Source of the DNA: Chelonoidis abingdonii
Taxonomy: Eukaryota; Chordata; Testudines; Testudinidae
Assembly: GCF_003597395.2 (NCBI RefSeq)
Contig: NC_133773.1
Span: 145,152,652 to 145,216,651, forward strand
Reading direction: 5' to 3'
DNA length: 64,000 nt
Both the position numbers and the translations under genes were made by a program. The notes under the pieces are model-generated. The model was given only the letters and a program-made list of their open reading frames with translations. It was not told the origin of the DNA and searched no databases. Shown here piece by piece: positions 33,151 through 46,545 of this stretch (position 1 is the stretch's first letter; every line of letters begins with the position of its first letter).

Positions 33151-34610
33151 ACCACTCTCACTCAAAAACCAAAACAGGCAGGAAGGCTCAAGTCAGACCA
33201 TCATATATGAAAACTGTGAAACTGGCAAAAGAGCCTCTTAAATCGCAGCCTTTTTCCCTCGAAACCTGCATTCCTCAAAGGACATTGGCCGTTATTGTTC
33301 TCCTGCTACAAAGAGAGCAACAAAGCCTTTGAAACGCAGAGAACCCACACAGCTCTGTCAATGGTATTAGTGCTAATCCATCAGTGCTTTGCTCTGCAGG
33401 CTGCTTTTGCCAAAGCCGGTTTTTGCCAAATGAAACAATCTCCCCACAAAGCCCATACTCGCAATTAAGCCCAGCTGTGTAATCGCCAGTTGTAAAAATA
33501 AGCGTTTGTTTGGTGATTAAAACATCACGCCGAGCCATTTACTGCAAAAGGACACGCGGACCTAGGACTGAATCTCCTGCTGGGGGCAGTCAGGGCAGCT
33601 CTTCTGGGTTCAATGGAGCTGCGTGGATTTACACCAGCTGAGGATCCAAGCACGGCAGGACACCAGCGCCGATTCTGAATGACGCAAACAAAAAAAATCA
33701 GGCCTCTGCTCCAGCAGGTAGAGACACAAAAAGGGAGTGCTCTGCTGCACAGGAAGGAAGCCTCTTAGGGAAGGAACCCGGATCCTTCACCCTGCCCCAT
33801 CCCTCAGCTTTCTCTGCTTTCTTCTGACCAGGATGACTTTTCTTCCTGGAACTCCACCCTACCGGGTGGGATTGTCAGCATTCTTGCTGCTGTCCTTCCA
33901 GCACACCCACTGCGGCTCCAGGGACAGACTGCTCCAGCTCTGCCCATTCCCAGGGCCAATGGGGGCTAACACACCTGCCGTTCCCGTGGCATTTGGCAAA
34001 CCAACCGTTCCTCTGTTCAGAGCATCCCCATGGCACAAGCCGTTACTTCTCCTATCACAGTCCAAATCAGACTGTGCAGCACAGGCCTCAAAAGCCAAGT
34101 ACCAGACATTAACGGCCGTGTACTATGCAGGAGCACCACGCAGGCACGAGCCTGACGCACAAGCACATGGCAACCGGAATGAAGACAGATACTGACCAAC
34201 AAATCACAGACGGCCTCCTCAGTGACGAAGCCCACGACCCGCATCACCAAGCCCAATTCCAAAAAGAGGCGGCTGGGGTAAGACAAAGTCGTTCCAATTC
34301 ATCCCCCTGCCAGCAGAAACCATAGCCAAAGCTGACAGATTTTATGCTCATTTACAGACCCAAAGCTAACTAGCTCACGAAGGAGCCTTCTCAGAGATGG
34401 CTAGGAAATATCTCCCAGGATGGCTGGTCTGGGTTTCAACATTCAGGTCAACAAGGCGGCAGATGCCAAAGCCCCAGATCTGCTCCCTTCCCTCAGACGC
34501 TCACAGGTGGCCCCGGTCCAGCCCATCCAGCCTGTCGTACCCAGGCCCTGCTCTCAATATCAAGGAGATCGCAATCCAGCCACTGCCCTGGGCAGACCAG
34601 CCCCTCACTA
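33151..34610. other. No feature recognised (ADISSP intron 1)
   Basis: Unassigned sequence with several CpGs. The ORF at 33737-34195 (plus, 152 codons) has no recognised domain and lies inside the intron. Confidence 0.5.
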
Positions 34611-35172
34611 AGGTCTGGTCTACACAACAGGCAGCTGATGTTGACCTAATGCTGTCAGTGTTTGCACTGCAATGGTACTCCCGCCGATGTGCGGCGTAGT
34701 GCTTACACCAACGTAGTTAGGGTGACACAATGTCCATGCAGACAGACACTACATTACTTACACGCCCTGTTGTCGTCAGCCCGCCACTGGGCTGACAGCT
34801 GGAGCCCGCTGTCCCCGGCACTGACAGCCCAAGCTGTAAGCCCACCAGGGGCTCAGTTTCACAGCAGACACTACCAGCGATGAAACTGACATTCTTGTCA
34901 GTTTCATGGCTGCTATTATTTCACATTTCAGCCCCAGCTCTGGCTGTGGCCCCAGGTGCGGGGGGCTCCAGCTGTGACCCACGGGTGGCTGTCACTCTGC
35001 CCACACTCCAGCTGACAATGCCCCAATTCCATCGGTGCAAGCGCTCCTGGTGAGGACGTGCACCACCGGCAGAAGGAAGGCAGTGTGGACACCAACAGCT
35101 GATGTAATTGTTATGGCAGCAGCAGGACGACCTAACTTATGTCTACCCAATTCTGTAGTGTAGACAAGCCCT
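34611..35172. mobile_element. MITE, AGGGCTTGTCTACAC family
   Basis: The left end AGGTCTGGTCTACAC and the reverse complement of the right end AGGGCTTGTCTACAC match at 13 of 15 bases. A CTA trinucleotide lies at both boundaries (34608-34610; 35171-35173 overlaps the terminus), compatible with a 3-bp duplication but not proof of one. I know this terminus as abundant in turtles. Confidence 0.75.
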
Positions 35173-35879
35173 ACGGCAGTGAGCCAGAGCTCTCCTAGCT
35201 CCCAGGCAACGAGACCCCCGCGTCTCTTATTCGATCACACAGACCCCACAAGTCCCAAAGCCACAGGACAGCAGCATTCCCCTCACAGGATGAGAAGTTG
35301 AGGACTTGGTGAAGCGATGGCCCCAGCAGCCCCTCCCTCCCCATCGCCACAATTCCCGACTCCTGGCGCCAGATGGAGAAAGGGGCTGGAAACTCAAGCA
35401 CCGATGGCAGAACACAAAGGCTGCTAAACACAGGACGAAACCTAACGGATCCCACCAAGCCTATACTGAGGCTGGATTACAGGCCAAGAGAACCCGCCTA
35501 GCAGGCTCCACCGAAGCGGACACGTCCCACCCCGAGGAGCAAGTCAGGGTGGTGAACCCTTCGCCAATCCTGTGTCTCCAGCCTGCACCAGAACAGAGCA
35601 CCAAGCACTGCGCAGAGTGATCATTCGACTGCGCTGAAATGATCACGCACGTTCGGCAAGGCCTGTCCGACAGCCTGAATCCACCCGCCAGCATCCACCT
35701 GCCCACAGCCCCCTGCAGTCCCGGAGCTTGGCCCACTCACTCTATTACAGTGTCCAGAATGTCTTGAGGACACTCGACCCAAGAACTGTGACTCCAGCTC
35801 TGCCCCTCCCAGCTGGTGGGAGTCAGGAGCCTCGGAGGCCACTCCTGGCTGGAGCAGCCCACGCCTGGTTCAGGGCAGG

Positions 35880-36350
35880 AATCATCCCTTTCTCTTCCAA
35901 ACATACAATAGTCCGACTAACCCTGAAGAAACCCACCCTGGGCACGTCGGCTTTAGCCAACAGCCGCTTGCTGTTGAAGCTCTGCTCCTGAGCAAACTCA
36001 CAGAGGCAGCCACAGGCTGCCTACAAGCCCATCTATGTGACACCACTAGCCTAGACCTGGCACAAACTGGATTCAGGCCAGGACATGGGATTGGAACCAT
36101 GTTAGTGGTTCTGACAATGATCTGTCAGTGGACAGAAGGCAGTCATCCATTCCCATCCCCCTGGGCTCCTCTGCAGCGTTCGACACCATTGCCCATGGGA
36201 TAATGCTGTGGTGGCAGGGCCCAGGATAAGGCATTAGAATGGTTAGAGTCCTTCCTGAGGAGAGATGGGAATCTGCACCTCCATCGATGGACCCCTCCCC
36301 TGGGGAGTCGCACAGCAATCAGTTCCCTCTCTAGTCCCATTCAACATCGA
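35880..36350 (+). mobile_element. L2 LINE reverse transcriptase remnant
   Basis: Frame-shifted translation gives LTLKKPTLGTSALANSRLL, LTEAATGCLQAHL, QTGFRPGHGIGTMLVVLTM, CSFDTIAHGIM-like, and ALEWLESFLRRDG. These match the L2 RT order: LKKPSLDP..NYRPIS, QSGFRPGHSTETAL, AFDTVDH, L.WFxSYL. The YADD box is not seen. It has several frame breaks. Confidence 0.85.
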
Positions 36351-36354
36351 TCTG

Positions 36355-36745
36355 ATGGTGGTGGGGCAGGGAGAAGGGGCAGCTGCCCCATGGCCCAGCA
36401 ATTTAAAGGGCCTGCAGCTCCGGCCACTGCTGCTGTAGGGGTGGCGATTTAAAGGGCCTGCGGCTCCCATTTGCTGCTGCTGCCACCACACCTGTAGTTG
36501 GAGCCTTGGGTCCTTTAAATCGCCGCCAGAACCCCGGTGTAGCAGCGGTGGGGCCCGGGAGCGCCAGCTGCTGCCAAGAGCCCGGGGCCTTTTAAATTGC
36601 CACCAAAGCCCCAGATGGCACAGGCCAGGCAGCACCGAAGGGCTGGCTGGGGGATTTTGGCCCCAGCCCCACCCATTCTGGGGGCTCAGAGTCGCTCCCC
36701 CCACCTTGCCCAGGACCCCAGCCACCCTGCATAACAGTAAGTCAT
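36355..36745. mobile_element. GC-rich DNA element fragment with TTTAAA palindromes
   Basis: GGCGATTTAAAGGGCCTGCGG near 36442 is inverted as GGGTCCTTTAAATCGCC near 36508, and AATTTAAAGGGCCTGC occurs at 36400 as well. The composition is like turtle hAT interiors. Termini were not found. Confidence 0.4.
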
Positions 36746-36959
36746 TTAAGTTACTCACCCGACAACTGGTCAATTCAGCCTATATAGTCTAGGAGAACTC
36801 TTGGATTCCCTGCTGATGCTGAGCTCTCACATAAAAAGCATGGATGCTGCTATCATCTCTGGTTGCTAGGAAACTCCATCTGATCGTGGAGGACAAGGAC
36901 CTGGCCTCAGTTATTCATGCCTTTGTCACTTCCCAGACTGACTCTCCAGCAATACAATA

Positions 36960-37960
36960 TTGTGACCCCAAGAGCCCCTTAATGCCCAGTGGCAAAGGTT
37001 TCACTACCATGTAACAGCTACTCCCATCACCCCCGACAAACTCACTACACCTAACACACTGCTGTCATGACACTGAGCGGTAAGGATGCCATGTGAGATA
37101 TCAAAGGAAAGCTGGTGACACACTGGTGATTCATATCACTGAGAACTCTGTGTATTAACATTAGAAGGAATTGTGGGTACTTACTGATGCTTTAAAGTCT
37201 ATTAACCAAAGGGATGATCAGGTTTTCTTCCAGACAAGACGGAGGATCATTATCTCCCTGCGTCTAATGTAAATTGAGCACGGTGATGTCAGAAACAATG
37301 GACAGTGCATTTGCAGAGGTAAAACAGGAGGAAAAACAACCCTGAGGATGTGAAATCAGCATGGGAGACAGGATTCAGAACAAAGTCAAAGACAATAAGA
37401 CGACTTGTTGGTTATCCAGCACTGAGGGAGCGAAGGGGTCAGTGCTCTGGACCTCTATGAATGGTGGCTCCTTGGTCACGTCTGCTGGTGATGCTCAGAC
37501 GTGGCTGTCAGCGAGAAAACTGCCTTCGATAAGGACTGCAACTTGTTCCGTTTTAGTCACTAGAAAGCGTATTACACGTGTTTCATTTGTAACCATTTTG
37601 TGTTTTTATTCTCTCAGCTTCGCATCAGTCAGAGCTCTCTGTTCTTTATTAACAAACTGATTTTTGTTTTATTCTCACTTCACCTCCATGCTGATCCATC
37701 GAGTGAGGTGGGCACCTCAGCTGAGCCGGTGGGCTGGTGTGAAATCGGTCTCTGGAAACAGTGCCCTTGATTTCCACGGGCAGCCAGCGACAGGAGCTGC
37801 CTGTTGCACGGAGACTTTTCTGGAGAATTTGGGCACTGATGTACACCAAGGGTTAACTTGCAAGGCCAAGTCCTGACTGACAGAGTCCTAATGGTTTGTT
37901 TGGCTGGCTAACAGACTGGAGTGACGGGCAGCTGTCACACAGTTAGCACCAACCAATTCC
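36960..37960 (+). mobile_element. LTR-like region (ERV), boundaries uncertain
   Basis: The stretch TCTGTTCTTTATTAACAAACTG then TTTTTGTTTTATTC near 37638-37675 resembles the polyadenylation zone of the LTR at 1576-2467 (GTTAATAAACTTG, then TTTTATTTTTAC). The flanking text, for example GGCTGGTGTGAAATC and GGTTAACTTGCAAGG, fits the same class. There are no clear TG...CA ends. Confidence 0.4.
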
Positions 37961-39454
37961 GCTTTGGCTAAGGCAGAGGGGTAACTGGGTGACTTACAGA
38001 TATCACTGGCCGTGAAACCTGCAGCACTGCAGAAAGTCCAGCTCATACAGAACACTAGCAGCACAGCCCCTTGGGCACGCCTGTCTGCCACTCCCTACCC
38101 TGGCTGACCATAGAGAATCGAGTCACGCCAAGGTACTCCACTGCCTGGGTATCTAAAACAGCCTAAAGCTCCGGGATGAAGATCACGGTTGACGCCTTCG
38201 CTCCTCTAGCCCCATGGAACTTTCCACAATAAGGGGAAAGCTCATCTGTGGAGGAGATGGAACCTTCTCAGAGGCTGGTCTGAGCCTGTGAAATGAACAA
38301 AGGACTGTCGCACGCCCACCTCCCGCTCCACATGCCGGGCACTCTCTTCCGCCCTGCCCTCTCTTCCAGCCACATACAGGCTGAGCAATGTGGACGTTTA
38401 AACATCAAAACAAGGCTCTAGCAGGACAAAACACTCCCCAGCACACATGGTTCTCCCCCTGGGGGCCAAGATAAGAGCGAGAGAATGAGCCACATGTAAC
38501 TAACGTTAGACTCTTGGTTTAACATACTCAGATGCTCTGGTAATGAGGATGGTATCAGAGCCCTGGTGGAACAGATGCTCTCTAAAGATAGCTCAATCGT
38601 GACTCTTAACAAACAGGAAAGCAGCAGCAAATTAATGTGGAAACCTGAGCCCACACTTCCTGCCTTCCCCTCCCCCTGCCATTATGGGGGCTGGGCTTCT
38701 GTTTTCGAACATAAACTTCTGCCCACTGCCCCTTCACTCCATGAGGCCCTGCTCTGCATTACTGGCTTCCCACCTGTCACCTCTCCTCCAGCCACAAATC
38801 CGGGCAGCACCAGACGGGATTTCGAGGAGGCGCTATTAAAGCAAAGGACATCCAGGCTCCTGGAATAAAGGAGAACAAACTGCACATTCCTCCCCTTTTT
38901 GGCTTCTTTCTGATGGGTTGGATGCACTGTTACATGACCTCTCAATCTCCCCCCAAGCCCAACACTTCGATGATTCTGTCCCCACTCCCTTCTCAATTTG
39001 CCCACGTGTGTCTTTCCACATGACATGGCATTTCTCCCTTCACATTCTGCCCAGGAAAGCCCAATTGAGCAGCAGCTCTCACCTGAATACAGGGCCTCAG
39101 ATGCCATCAGCACAGAGTCCAAACGTGTCTAGCATCTGCAAAGCCTTTTACAACAGACCATCACTCCGATGCACGGCCTTGCTAAACAGACACATAGCCA
39201 GGTGCAGTCTCAGACAACCCACAAGATGACAGGGCGTGATAACTCTGAACTGCACATTCTTGGGTTTTGTTCTTTTAAGAGGCAGCAATGGGGTCCTCCC
39301 CAGGGTCCCAAACACAACAATGGCCACCAAGATATTGTAAAATCAAAGTGGTTTAAAACTCTGTGGGTCAGATCTTCAGCTACCTCAAACGAGGACATGT
39401 GTGTTTAAAGAGCTTCATATAAATACAATATTTTGTCACTTCCTACTTTCTGCT
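37961..39454. other. No feature recognised (ADISSP intron 1)
   Basis: Unassigned sequence. The minus-strand ORF 38682-39122 (146 codons) has no recognised domain. Confidence 0.5.
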
Positions 39455-39725
39455 GAGCGGGTACCATAGGCACCGATTTCGAATTTACCCATCTGCCCGA
39501 GGCCCCGCCCCACTTCACACCTTTCCCCAAGGCCCTGTCCTTGCTTTGATCCCTCCCACCCACCACTCACTGCTCTCCATCCTACCCCAAGACCCTCCCC
39601 AAGACCCCAAACAGCTGTTTGGCAGCAGCAGCCAACCAGCTTTTTGATAGCATGGGTGCTGAGCACTCATTTTTTCTCTGTGGGTGCCCCAGCCTCGGAA
39701 CACCCACACAGTCGGCACCTGTGGG
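39455..39725. mobile_element. DNA element of the GGTGCTCC family, inverted copy
   Basis: GGGTGCTGAGCACTCATTTT, CTGTGGGTGCCCCAGCC and ACAGTCGGCACCTGTGGGG are the inverted counterpart of 13265-13345. The interior has CCAAGACCCTCCCC-type degenerate repeats. Confidence 0.6.
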
Positions 39726-40083
39726 GAGGATCCTCATGCACTCTGCCCAAAAGACACTTATATCCAGTTTAGAGAGGATGTGGTAAGAGGAGTTACAGGT
39801 TATCAAGAGGCAAAAGACCAAGCCCCAGATCCTTAAAGGTATTTAGGCGCCTAACTCATAGTTAGAGCTCAGGGCCCAGGCAGGCCATACAGCCCTGCTT
39901 TTCTAGGGTTTGCCCCCATCCAGGACTGACACCAAACTGGACATGGCTTTGTCCGGCATCAGACTGGGAAGCCCTTTTGAAGAGCATGCAAGGTTATTTC
40001 CAGCCACTCAGCCACACCCCACCCAAGTCAGCCAATCACAGCAGGCAATAGCCTTGATTGATGGTGTGACATTACTGACAAAC

Positions 40084-41200
40084 TGTGATGGTATAGATCG
40101 TTGTTGCAACCACTGTTATATATTTGCAGCAAATATTGTACCAAGGTTGTCGTGTGAGGTGTCTATGAAGCGGTTATGATTTGCTGGTTATAATTATGCC
40201 AGCTCTATGTATGTGTGTATCATTTTTGTATTTGAAGTTATGGATATGGGCTATGTACTTGTATCTCAAATGTATTTGATTCCAAGTAGCCTCAATGAAG
40301 AGTTTGGTCAGCTTCTTGAGACAGAACTATTCTCAGTAACTGCCCAATAAAGAAACACTTAACTGACAATGAACTTTGGGAGACACCAATCCACATCTGA
40401 GCTTTCCTGGGCCCGTTCAAACTAACATGTAAACAACGGCGTCAGCCTGCAAACTGAGTCATGCATGGACGTGTGACTTGCCCATGTGACTCCAGCCTCC
40501 ATCTTGCTGCTGTGATTTTCCACAGTAAGAACAAAGGGCTGTCCTTCCATGGGCAGAGAATATAAAAGGCCCTGAAAACTCCTCCATTTTGTCTTCAATC
40601 CTGCTTCTTACTTCTGGAGGAACTTTGCTAGAAACAAACTCTGAACAAATGACTGAATGACCCATCCCAGCCGGGGATGTTCTCCAGAGCCTTGATTTGA
40701 ACCTGCAGTTTATTCCATCACTACTACAAGCCTGAATCAAGAACTTTGCCATTACTGTATGTAATTCTATTTAACCAATTCTAGCTCTCATCTATATTTC
40801 TTTCTTTTAATGAATAAACCTTTAGATTCTAAAGGATTGGCAACAATGTGATTTGTGGGTAAGATCTGACTTGTGTATTGACCTGGGTCTAGGGCTTGGT
40901 CCTTTGGGATCGGGAGAACTTTTTTTCCTTTTACTGGGGTATTGGTTTTCATAACCATTTATCCCATAACAAGTGGCACTGGTGATGATATTGGGGAAAC
41001 TGGAGTGTCTAAGGGAATTGCTTGTGTGACTTATGGTTAGCCACTAGGGTAAAACCAAAGTCCTCTCTGGCTGGCTGGTTTGGTGCCTTAGAAGTGGAGA
41101 AACCCCAGCCTTGGGCTGTGACTGCCCTGCTCAAAGCAATTTGTCCTGAATTGATGCTCTCAGAAGTGTCTCACCAAGGGCAGCTTCATTACAGATGGGT
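40084..41200 (+). mobile_element. ERV LTR, about 1.1 kb, with TATA box and polyadenylation signal
   Basis: The likely start is TGTGATGGTATAGATCG. GAAGTTATGGATATGGGCTATG near 40233 matches the LTR at 476-658. A TATA box AATATAAAAGGCCC is near 40559, and GAATAAACC near 40811 is a polyadenylation-type signal about 250 bp later. The 3' boundary is not defined; CTTCATTACA near 41191 is a candidate. It lies in ADISSP intron 1, antisense to the gene. Confidence 0.6.
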
Positions 41201-44200
41201 ATCAGCACAGAAGCTGGCCACAGAGAACACTGGAGGTGGTGTCTGGGCCAATGGGCTCGTCCAAACAGCTGGGTGAAGAAGGAACACTGACCAATGGAAA
41301 TACCTAGGGGATGGTCCTTTGCAGGAGCCCTGGCCAATGGGTGCAAGGAGATGCAGAATTTGGGAGTACACCCAATAGGGTGTTTTGGGGCAATAGCAGC
41401 AGCAGCAGCTAATGAGCAACAGGATTTGTAGTGAGCAGCCAGGCCTGCAGTGCGGGGAGCCATTGGCTGAAGGAGCAAGGATAGGAAGGTGGGTAAAGGA
41501 GTGTGCTCTTAAAAACGATGTCCTCTGTGTGGCATGACCTCGCACGTACCGTGCATCCCAGGTCACACCAGCGGGGGCAGGCCCACCCCATTCCCAGCAG
41601 GACTGGAATGTCTAGCATTCTGCGACTGCGTGAGCAGCCACCCCATAAGGACCTCTTGGTACACACACGTTCTAAGCCTCCCTGCCCCAGAGAGTTCGCA
41701 TCCACGACTGAGCTGCAAAGCAGCAGCTGAACAGACAAATGGGATGGTGGCGGAAGGACAAGGGGAGAATGGAGAGAGGGGCGTCTGTCTTGTAACAGTG
41801 GTCTCAGTGGTCATAGTGCACGTGCCAAGGAGTAGAGAAGAAAAGGTGCAAGTTGCATTGACGTAGATTCACCTCTCAATTTAGCCCTCAGTCTCCGCAG
41901 AAAACTAAGGTTCTAGCCATTTGGACTCACAAGGGGGCTGGCAAATTAGCTTGGACCCTGAGGCTCCTGAGGGACATACGGGGGAGGGGGGGAAGGAGGG
42001 CTCAAGGAAGCCTGGGGTTTGCTGGAGCTGGACCTGAGTTTTAACCACACGCAGCAGATGTTCCCGGGTTCCATTCTCAAGGATCTTGGAGCCTCCTGCC
42101 TTTGGTTTGATGCCAGGCTCCCCTGACCTGTTTCTCCACAGAGAAAGGGTGGGTACGTATCAGAAACAGCGCTCACTCCTAATGCTGCTCCAGCTGCCGC
42201 ATCACCTTACGAGAGAACTAGGACAGCAGGTGGGGCTGCCTTCAGCTGTCTACCTGCACCAGCATTCTTGCAATTCCACAGCATCACCCGGAAACTCCTA
42301 CACAGCTGGGCTGCACCAGCTGCCAAAACACTCGATCCAGGCACCTCATCTACCACAAAGAGCTGCTTGGCTCATCTTCCAGCGTCTCAAGCCTTCGAGG
42401 AGATGGCAGCGTATTTGAATCCCCTCCAAATCCCATCAGTTCCAATGGTCACTCACCTGTCCTGAGGTTTCACCAGTGACGCTTTATCCTCCAGCTAATG
42501 GGCAAATTCACTACTGGGACTGGAAGCCCTTCACATTTCTTCTCACACCTGCCTGTGGATCACACACCTGTGACACTGACAGGCCCGTGCATGAAAGAGG
42601 TTTGACGACAGACAGAGCCCAGGCTCACAGGGCTTGCAAAGGGCTCAAAGCCACAGATCTTGCTATGGAAAAATCCTATTGCCCAGCCCCCGGAGCAAGA
42701 AGTGTCATGCTCAGAGTAAAAATAATGCCGAGGGCAACAGATACCGCATGCGCCTAAATGGTTGTGCCTGAAGGCCAGCCAGGAATGGACAGACGCTGGA
42801 GTCCTCAGCTTCTCCAGAGAGCATGGACAGGCTCCTGGGCCGCTACAGCAGACGGCAAGGCTCAAAGTGAGGGAGGCAGGACTGCAAGCTCTGCCTCCTG
42901 GAATTAAGGGCACGCAGTGTGGGCCACCTACTGCAGCTCTTCTGCGTGCTGGGGACTCCCTGCTTTCAATGGGAAGTCTGTGTCCAGGACTGGGCTCTTT
43001 GCAGATACTGGTCCCTCGACTGCAGCCCCGATTTCCAGAAACAGCCTCCCAGTCTGTGGCGCAGCTGATGTCAGCACGGCTGGCTGGCTGGCATGAAGGT
43101 GTGAAGTGGCATTGACAGTGCCCAACAAAGGCTGTCCACACGCAGACACACTCTGTATAAAGTCAGACGTTCTGCCCTTGCCTGGAGTTTGTAAAGCCAG
43201 ACCCCTGCCTAACCCTCCTCCTTCCCAGCAGGGGTTCCCCGAGCGCTCCTACCTTCAGGCTAGTCAGCCCCAGCCACTAGCATCCTCCCTGCCGAACCAT
43301 TCCCACCTCCTTGGAAGGAATCGAACCAGCCACCCCGCCTTGATGCTAACCCCGACAAGTGGGGTCTCGTTCACAGCCTGACCCTGTGCGGTGCTGCTTT
43401 GGATTTCAGAGGTGGACACCCACACACGTAACTTATCCAGCACCATCCTTTTACCAAGTTGGCCACTCAGTCCTCTTCCTCCTGCCTGCTGCACCATCTG
43501 TCCCCCTTTCAGTGCTGGGGGTAGATCAAGAACATTAGCACGATACAGTCCCAGAAGGATTATGTTTGCACCTGGACCCATATGGCACCTGGCTTTATGG
43601 GGGCCTCCCCTCTCAGCCCATTGGGCCACATACGAGATAAACCTTATGGGAAGGCAGCACATGGATTACACCAAACAGTCGGCTCCCGTGGGCTTGCAAG
43701 CATGTGAGACCAGCTGATTAGACATGTGTTTACTAGGCCATCGGAACGCAGCACTCCCCAGATCAGCTCAGAACAGGGGGCCCTTCCAGCCAAGCATCTT
43801 TGTCTGGCATGGGAGCCAGATGCTTTGGCTGAAGTCACAAATGACCGTGCGGCCGAACAGGTTCCTGGGGAGTTCGTCTCCGAATTCTTTCTGCCTGTTC
43901 ACATCCTACTTGCCAAGATACATGGCCCGGGGGGGCGGGGAGGCCCCGTGAAAGGGGCTGAGCTGCAGGGTTCTGTCCTCCTTTGTGAGCTGTGCTCCTG
44001 GAGAAGGGAATGCTTGGCCGGTTGCAGTTTCTAACCCCTCCACACCCAGATTTGGCAGGAGGAGGGAGGGGTTCTGCTGGTGAGATTTGGCTGAAAGCTG
44101 CCCAGCCCCACCCCGACGCTGTTATATTTGCAACTCGCATATTTCGTGACAGTTCTAAAATGCCAAAACATGCAGCTGATTAAGAGCAGCCAGCAGCATT

Positions 44201-45325
44201 CCTCCACAGCTCTCTGTCCGCAAAGCCAACTGCTCCTCTGCCTGGAGACTTCTTCCTCTCTCCCAAAATGATCCTCTACAGCACAAACTACAGAGCAGAG
44301 GGCCAGTGCTGCAGTGCCAGCTCCTCTCCTACCGTGAGTCTCAGGGCACCGCACAGGGCACGAAATGCACCTGGACTATGGGAAATCCCTCCTCTGCCAC
44401 CGGAGGAAAGAGACGCAGGGCACCCCACATTGTGACGGCTAATCACATTCCTCACCCCAGGAATGAGGCGATGCCCTGGTGCACAAAGATGATGCAATGG
44501 ATGTGGGGAGAGACACTGGTTAAAACCTCTCTACGGGAACTGAGCCCTACTATCCAACCCTGGGGCAAGATGCAGAGGGGGGTCCCTGAGATTGCAGTAA
44601 TCCCCATGTTCCTGCTGCACAAGGAATGGTGGCAGTGGTTATGCACAGCAGAAGATCTAGTACTCATGACCTCCTCTAGTCCCCTCCCCAGCCCAGCACT
44701 CCCAGCGCACAGACCCGCCTCCTGGAAGACAGAAAGCCTCCACTTCCACCAGGTCCGGGGCTCTGTGTAGGGTCGAGTGGCAGGTTTGTTCCCCCACCCC
44801 AGCATCATACAGCAGCCATCCCAAAGGCTCCCAGCTGGCAGAGACGCCAGCGCAGATTGCTACATTCTTAAAGAAAACCTTCGAACCACAAAGAGTCTTT
44901 TTCGACTAACAAAATGTGAGAATAATTAACCCAGCATTGTTCCTCCAAAATCGCTTGGAAAAAACCTGCTTCTATTTGCAGTCAAAATAAATGCTTCAAG
45001 ATGCACAAGTCTGCGCCCAGCATCGGGTGCCCCTCCCTCCACTGCAGGATTCATACAGCACTTGAGAATTAATGGAATTAGTACTCCAGCCCTTGAAACA
45101 GGTCCCCCCAGCCTTCCCAGGGCTGAGGGTAACAGGCTCCCATTGCCTCTGCTCCCTGGCTGCTTTGTGAGCACCAAACAAGGATGCTGACGCCAAAGGA
45201 TAGGGCAGAGGGGAGCCACCAGACATACTGCTCAACTGGCAGATGGTGAGAACAAAAGGGAAAGGGCGAGAGGTGGGAGGCCTGACTCCCTCATCCACTT
45301 ACACCTGTCATTGTAGGATCTGAGC
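41201..45325. other. No mobile element recognised (ADISSP intron 1)
   Basis: Mostly unassigned, likely unique intron sequence. AT-rich non-repetitive patches at 44105-44200 and 44860-45010 stand out. The 193-codon minus-strand ORF at 42560-43141 has no recognisable domain. Confidence 0.45.
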
Positions 45326-45329
45326 CTCA

Positions 45330-45495
45330 GTCCCTAATGGATTTATCCTCACAACCTCCCTGTGAGGCAGGCCTGTTATCCCCATTGCACAGATGGGAAA
45401 CTGAAGCAGAGAAACACTCTGGGAGTCTGTGGTGCATGCAGCAAGGAATTGAACCCAGGTCCTAGGCTAATGCCATCTCCACTAGGCCATCCATC
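45330..45495 (-). mobile_element. MIR SINE
   Basis: CCTCACAACCTCCCTGTGAGG, CCCCATTGCACAGATGGGAAAC, and AATTGAACCCAGGTCCTAGG are the reverse complement of the MIR core and B-box region. Confidence 0.8.
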
Positions 45496-46224
45496 CCAAC
45501 CTCTCTGCAGTCCTTCATTCCAAGACCCAGCCGCAGAGGGGCAGAGAGAGTGGGGCTGAGAGCGGGCAGTCTGTGGCAGCGCTGTCGGAAATGCAAAGCC
45601 AACCCACGATCACTGGGCTCCAGAGGCTGTTTCTAGACACTTGGCTTTAGCGGACGTGCCCTGGAGATCACATACGGATGCCACACTCCCAAGGAGATGC
45701 GTCAGCTATGGAGGAACTGATGCGTCTGCTACAGCCCCTCAACAGATTCAAGCCGCAGTAAGCAGGGATGGATCTATCCAGGGACTCTCACAGCATCCCA
45801 TCATCTTTCCTTTTTGTGGGTCCACGCCACCTCATGCTGCAAACTCAGCAGGTCTCAGCAGCTAAGCAGGCTGAGTCAGGGCTAGTTGATATTGGGCGAC
45901 TGCTTAGGAAAACCCACAGTGCAGCAGTGTGTATGTTATGAGGCGTTTTGAGACAGCATAACCAGTGCCCCAGCACGGTGCTAAGGAGTCCTGGGGTGCT
46001 AGGGAGACAGTCTTCCAGAGGAAATATAGACCAGAGGCCCTAACCATTTGTGGTTCTTAACCCTCTCCCTGGTACTTTCACAACAGCAAGGTGTTTGTAG
46101 TCACCGTAACTAGATTCACTGTACAGCTTCAACTACAGCCAGTCCCGTCTTTGTGCTGCAGGCTGGCTGTGTGCTGTTAAACACCTCCTGAGTCCAGCAC
46201 CAGAGGTGACTGCATTTCAGTGAC

Positions 46225-46545
46225 GGGAAGTGATCCCAGAAGGTAAAGTGCTTTGGGAATATCAGAGATGATATTTATATTAGGTGGTAAACTCTTCTGT
46301 GCGGGACCTTCCTCTCATTGTCCAGGAGGCACCAGGCTACACTATAACAAACCCAGCAGTCAGACCGCGAGGAAGGGTTCCCTGTTGCATAAGGCTCTGG
46401 GCTGGGACTCAGGAGACCTGGTCCAGTTCCTGGTTCTGCCAGACTTTCTAGGTGACCTTGAGCAGGTCACTTCAGCTCTGGTCTCAATGCTGCATCTGCA
46501 AGAGGAGGATGCGGCTATTCCCATCGTCTGCGTTGCCTATTGAGA
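46225..46545 (+). mobile_element. MIR SINE piece(s)
   Basis: AAAGTGCTTTGGGAATATCAG is an MIR/L2-type end. CTGGGACTCAGGAGACCTGG, GGTGACCTTGAGCAGGTCAC and CTGCATCTGCAAGAGGAGG then follow MIR core order. Confidence 0.65.

Noticed and set aside
36243..36773. 176-codon minus-strand ORF
   Set aside because: It is antisense to an L2 RT remnant and a GC-rich DNA element, so the frame is a by-product of those.
42560..43141. 193-codon minus-strand ORF in ADISSP intron 1
   Set aside because: No domain or conserved motif was seen, the composition is like the surrounding intron, and it overlaps other equally long frames on the opposite strand.
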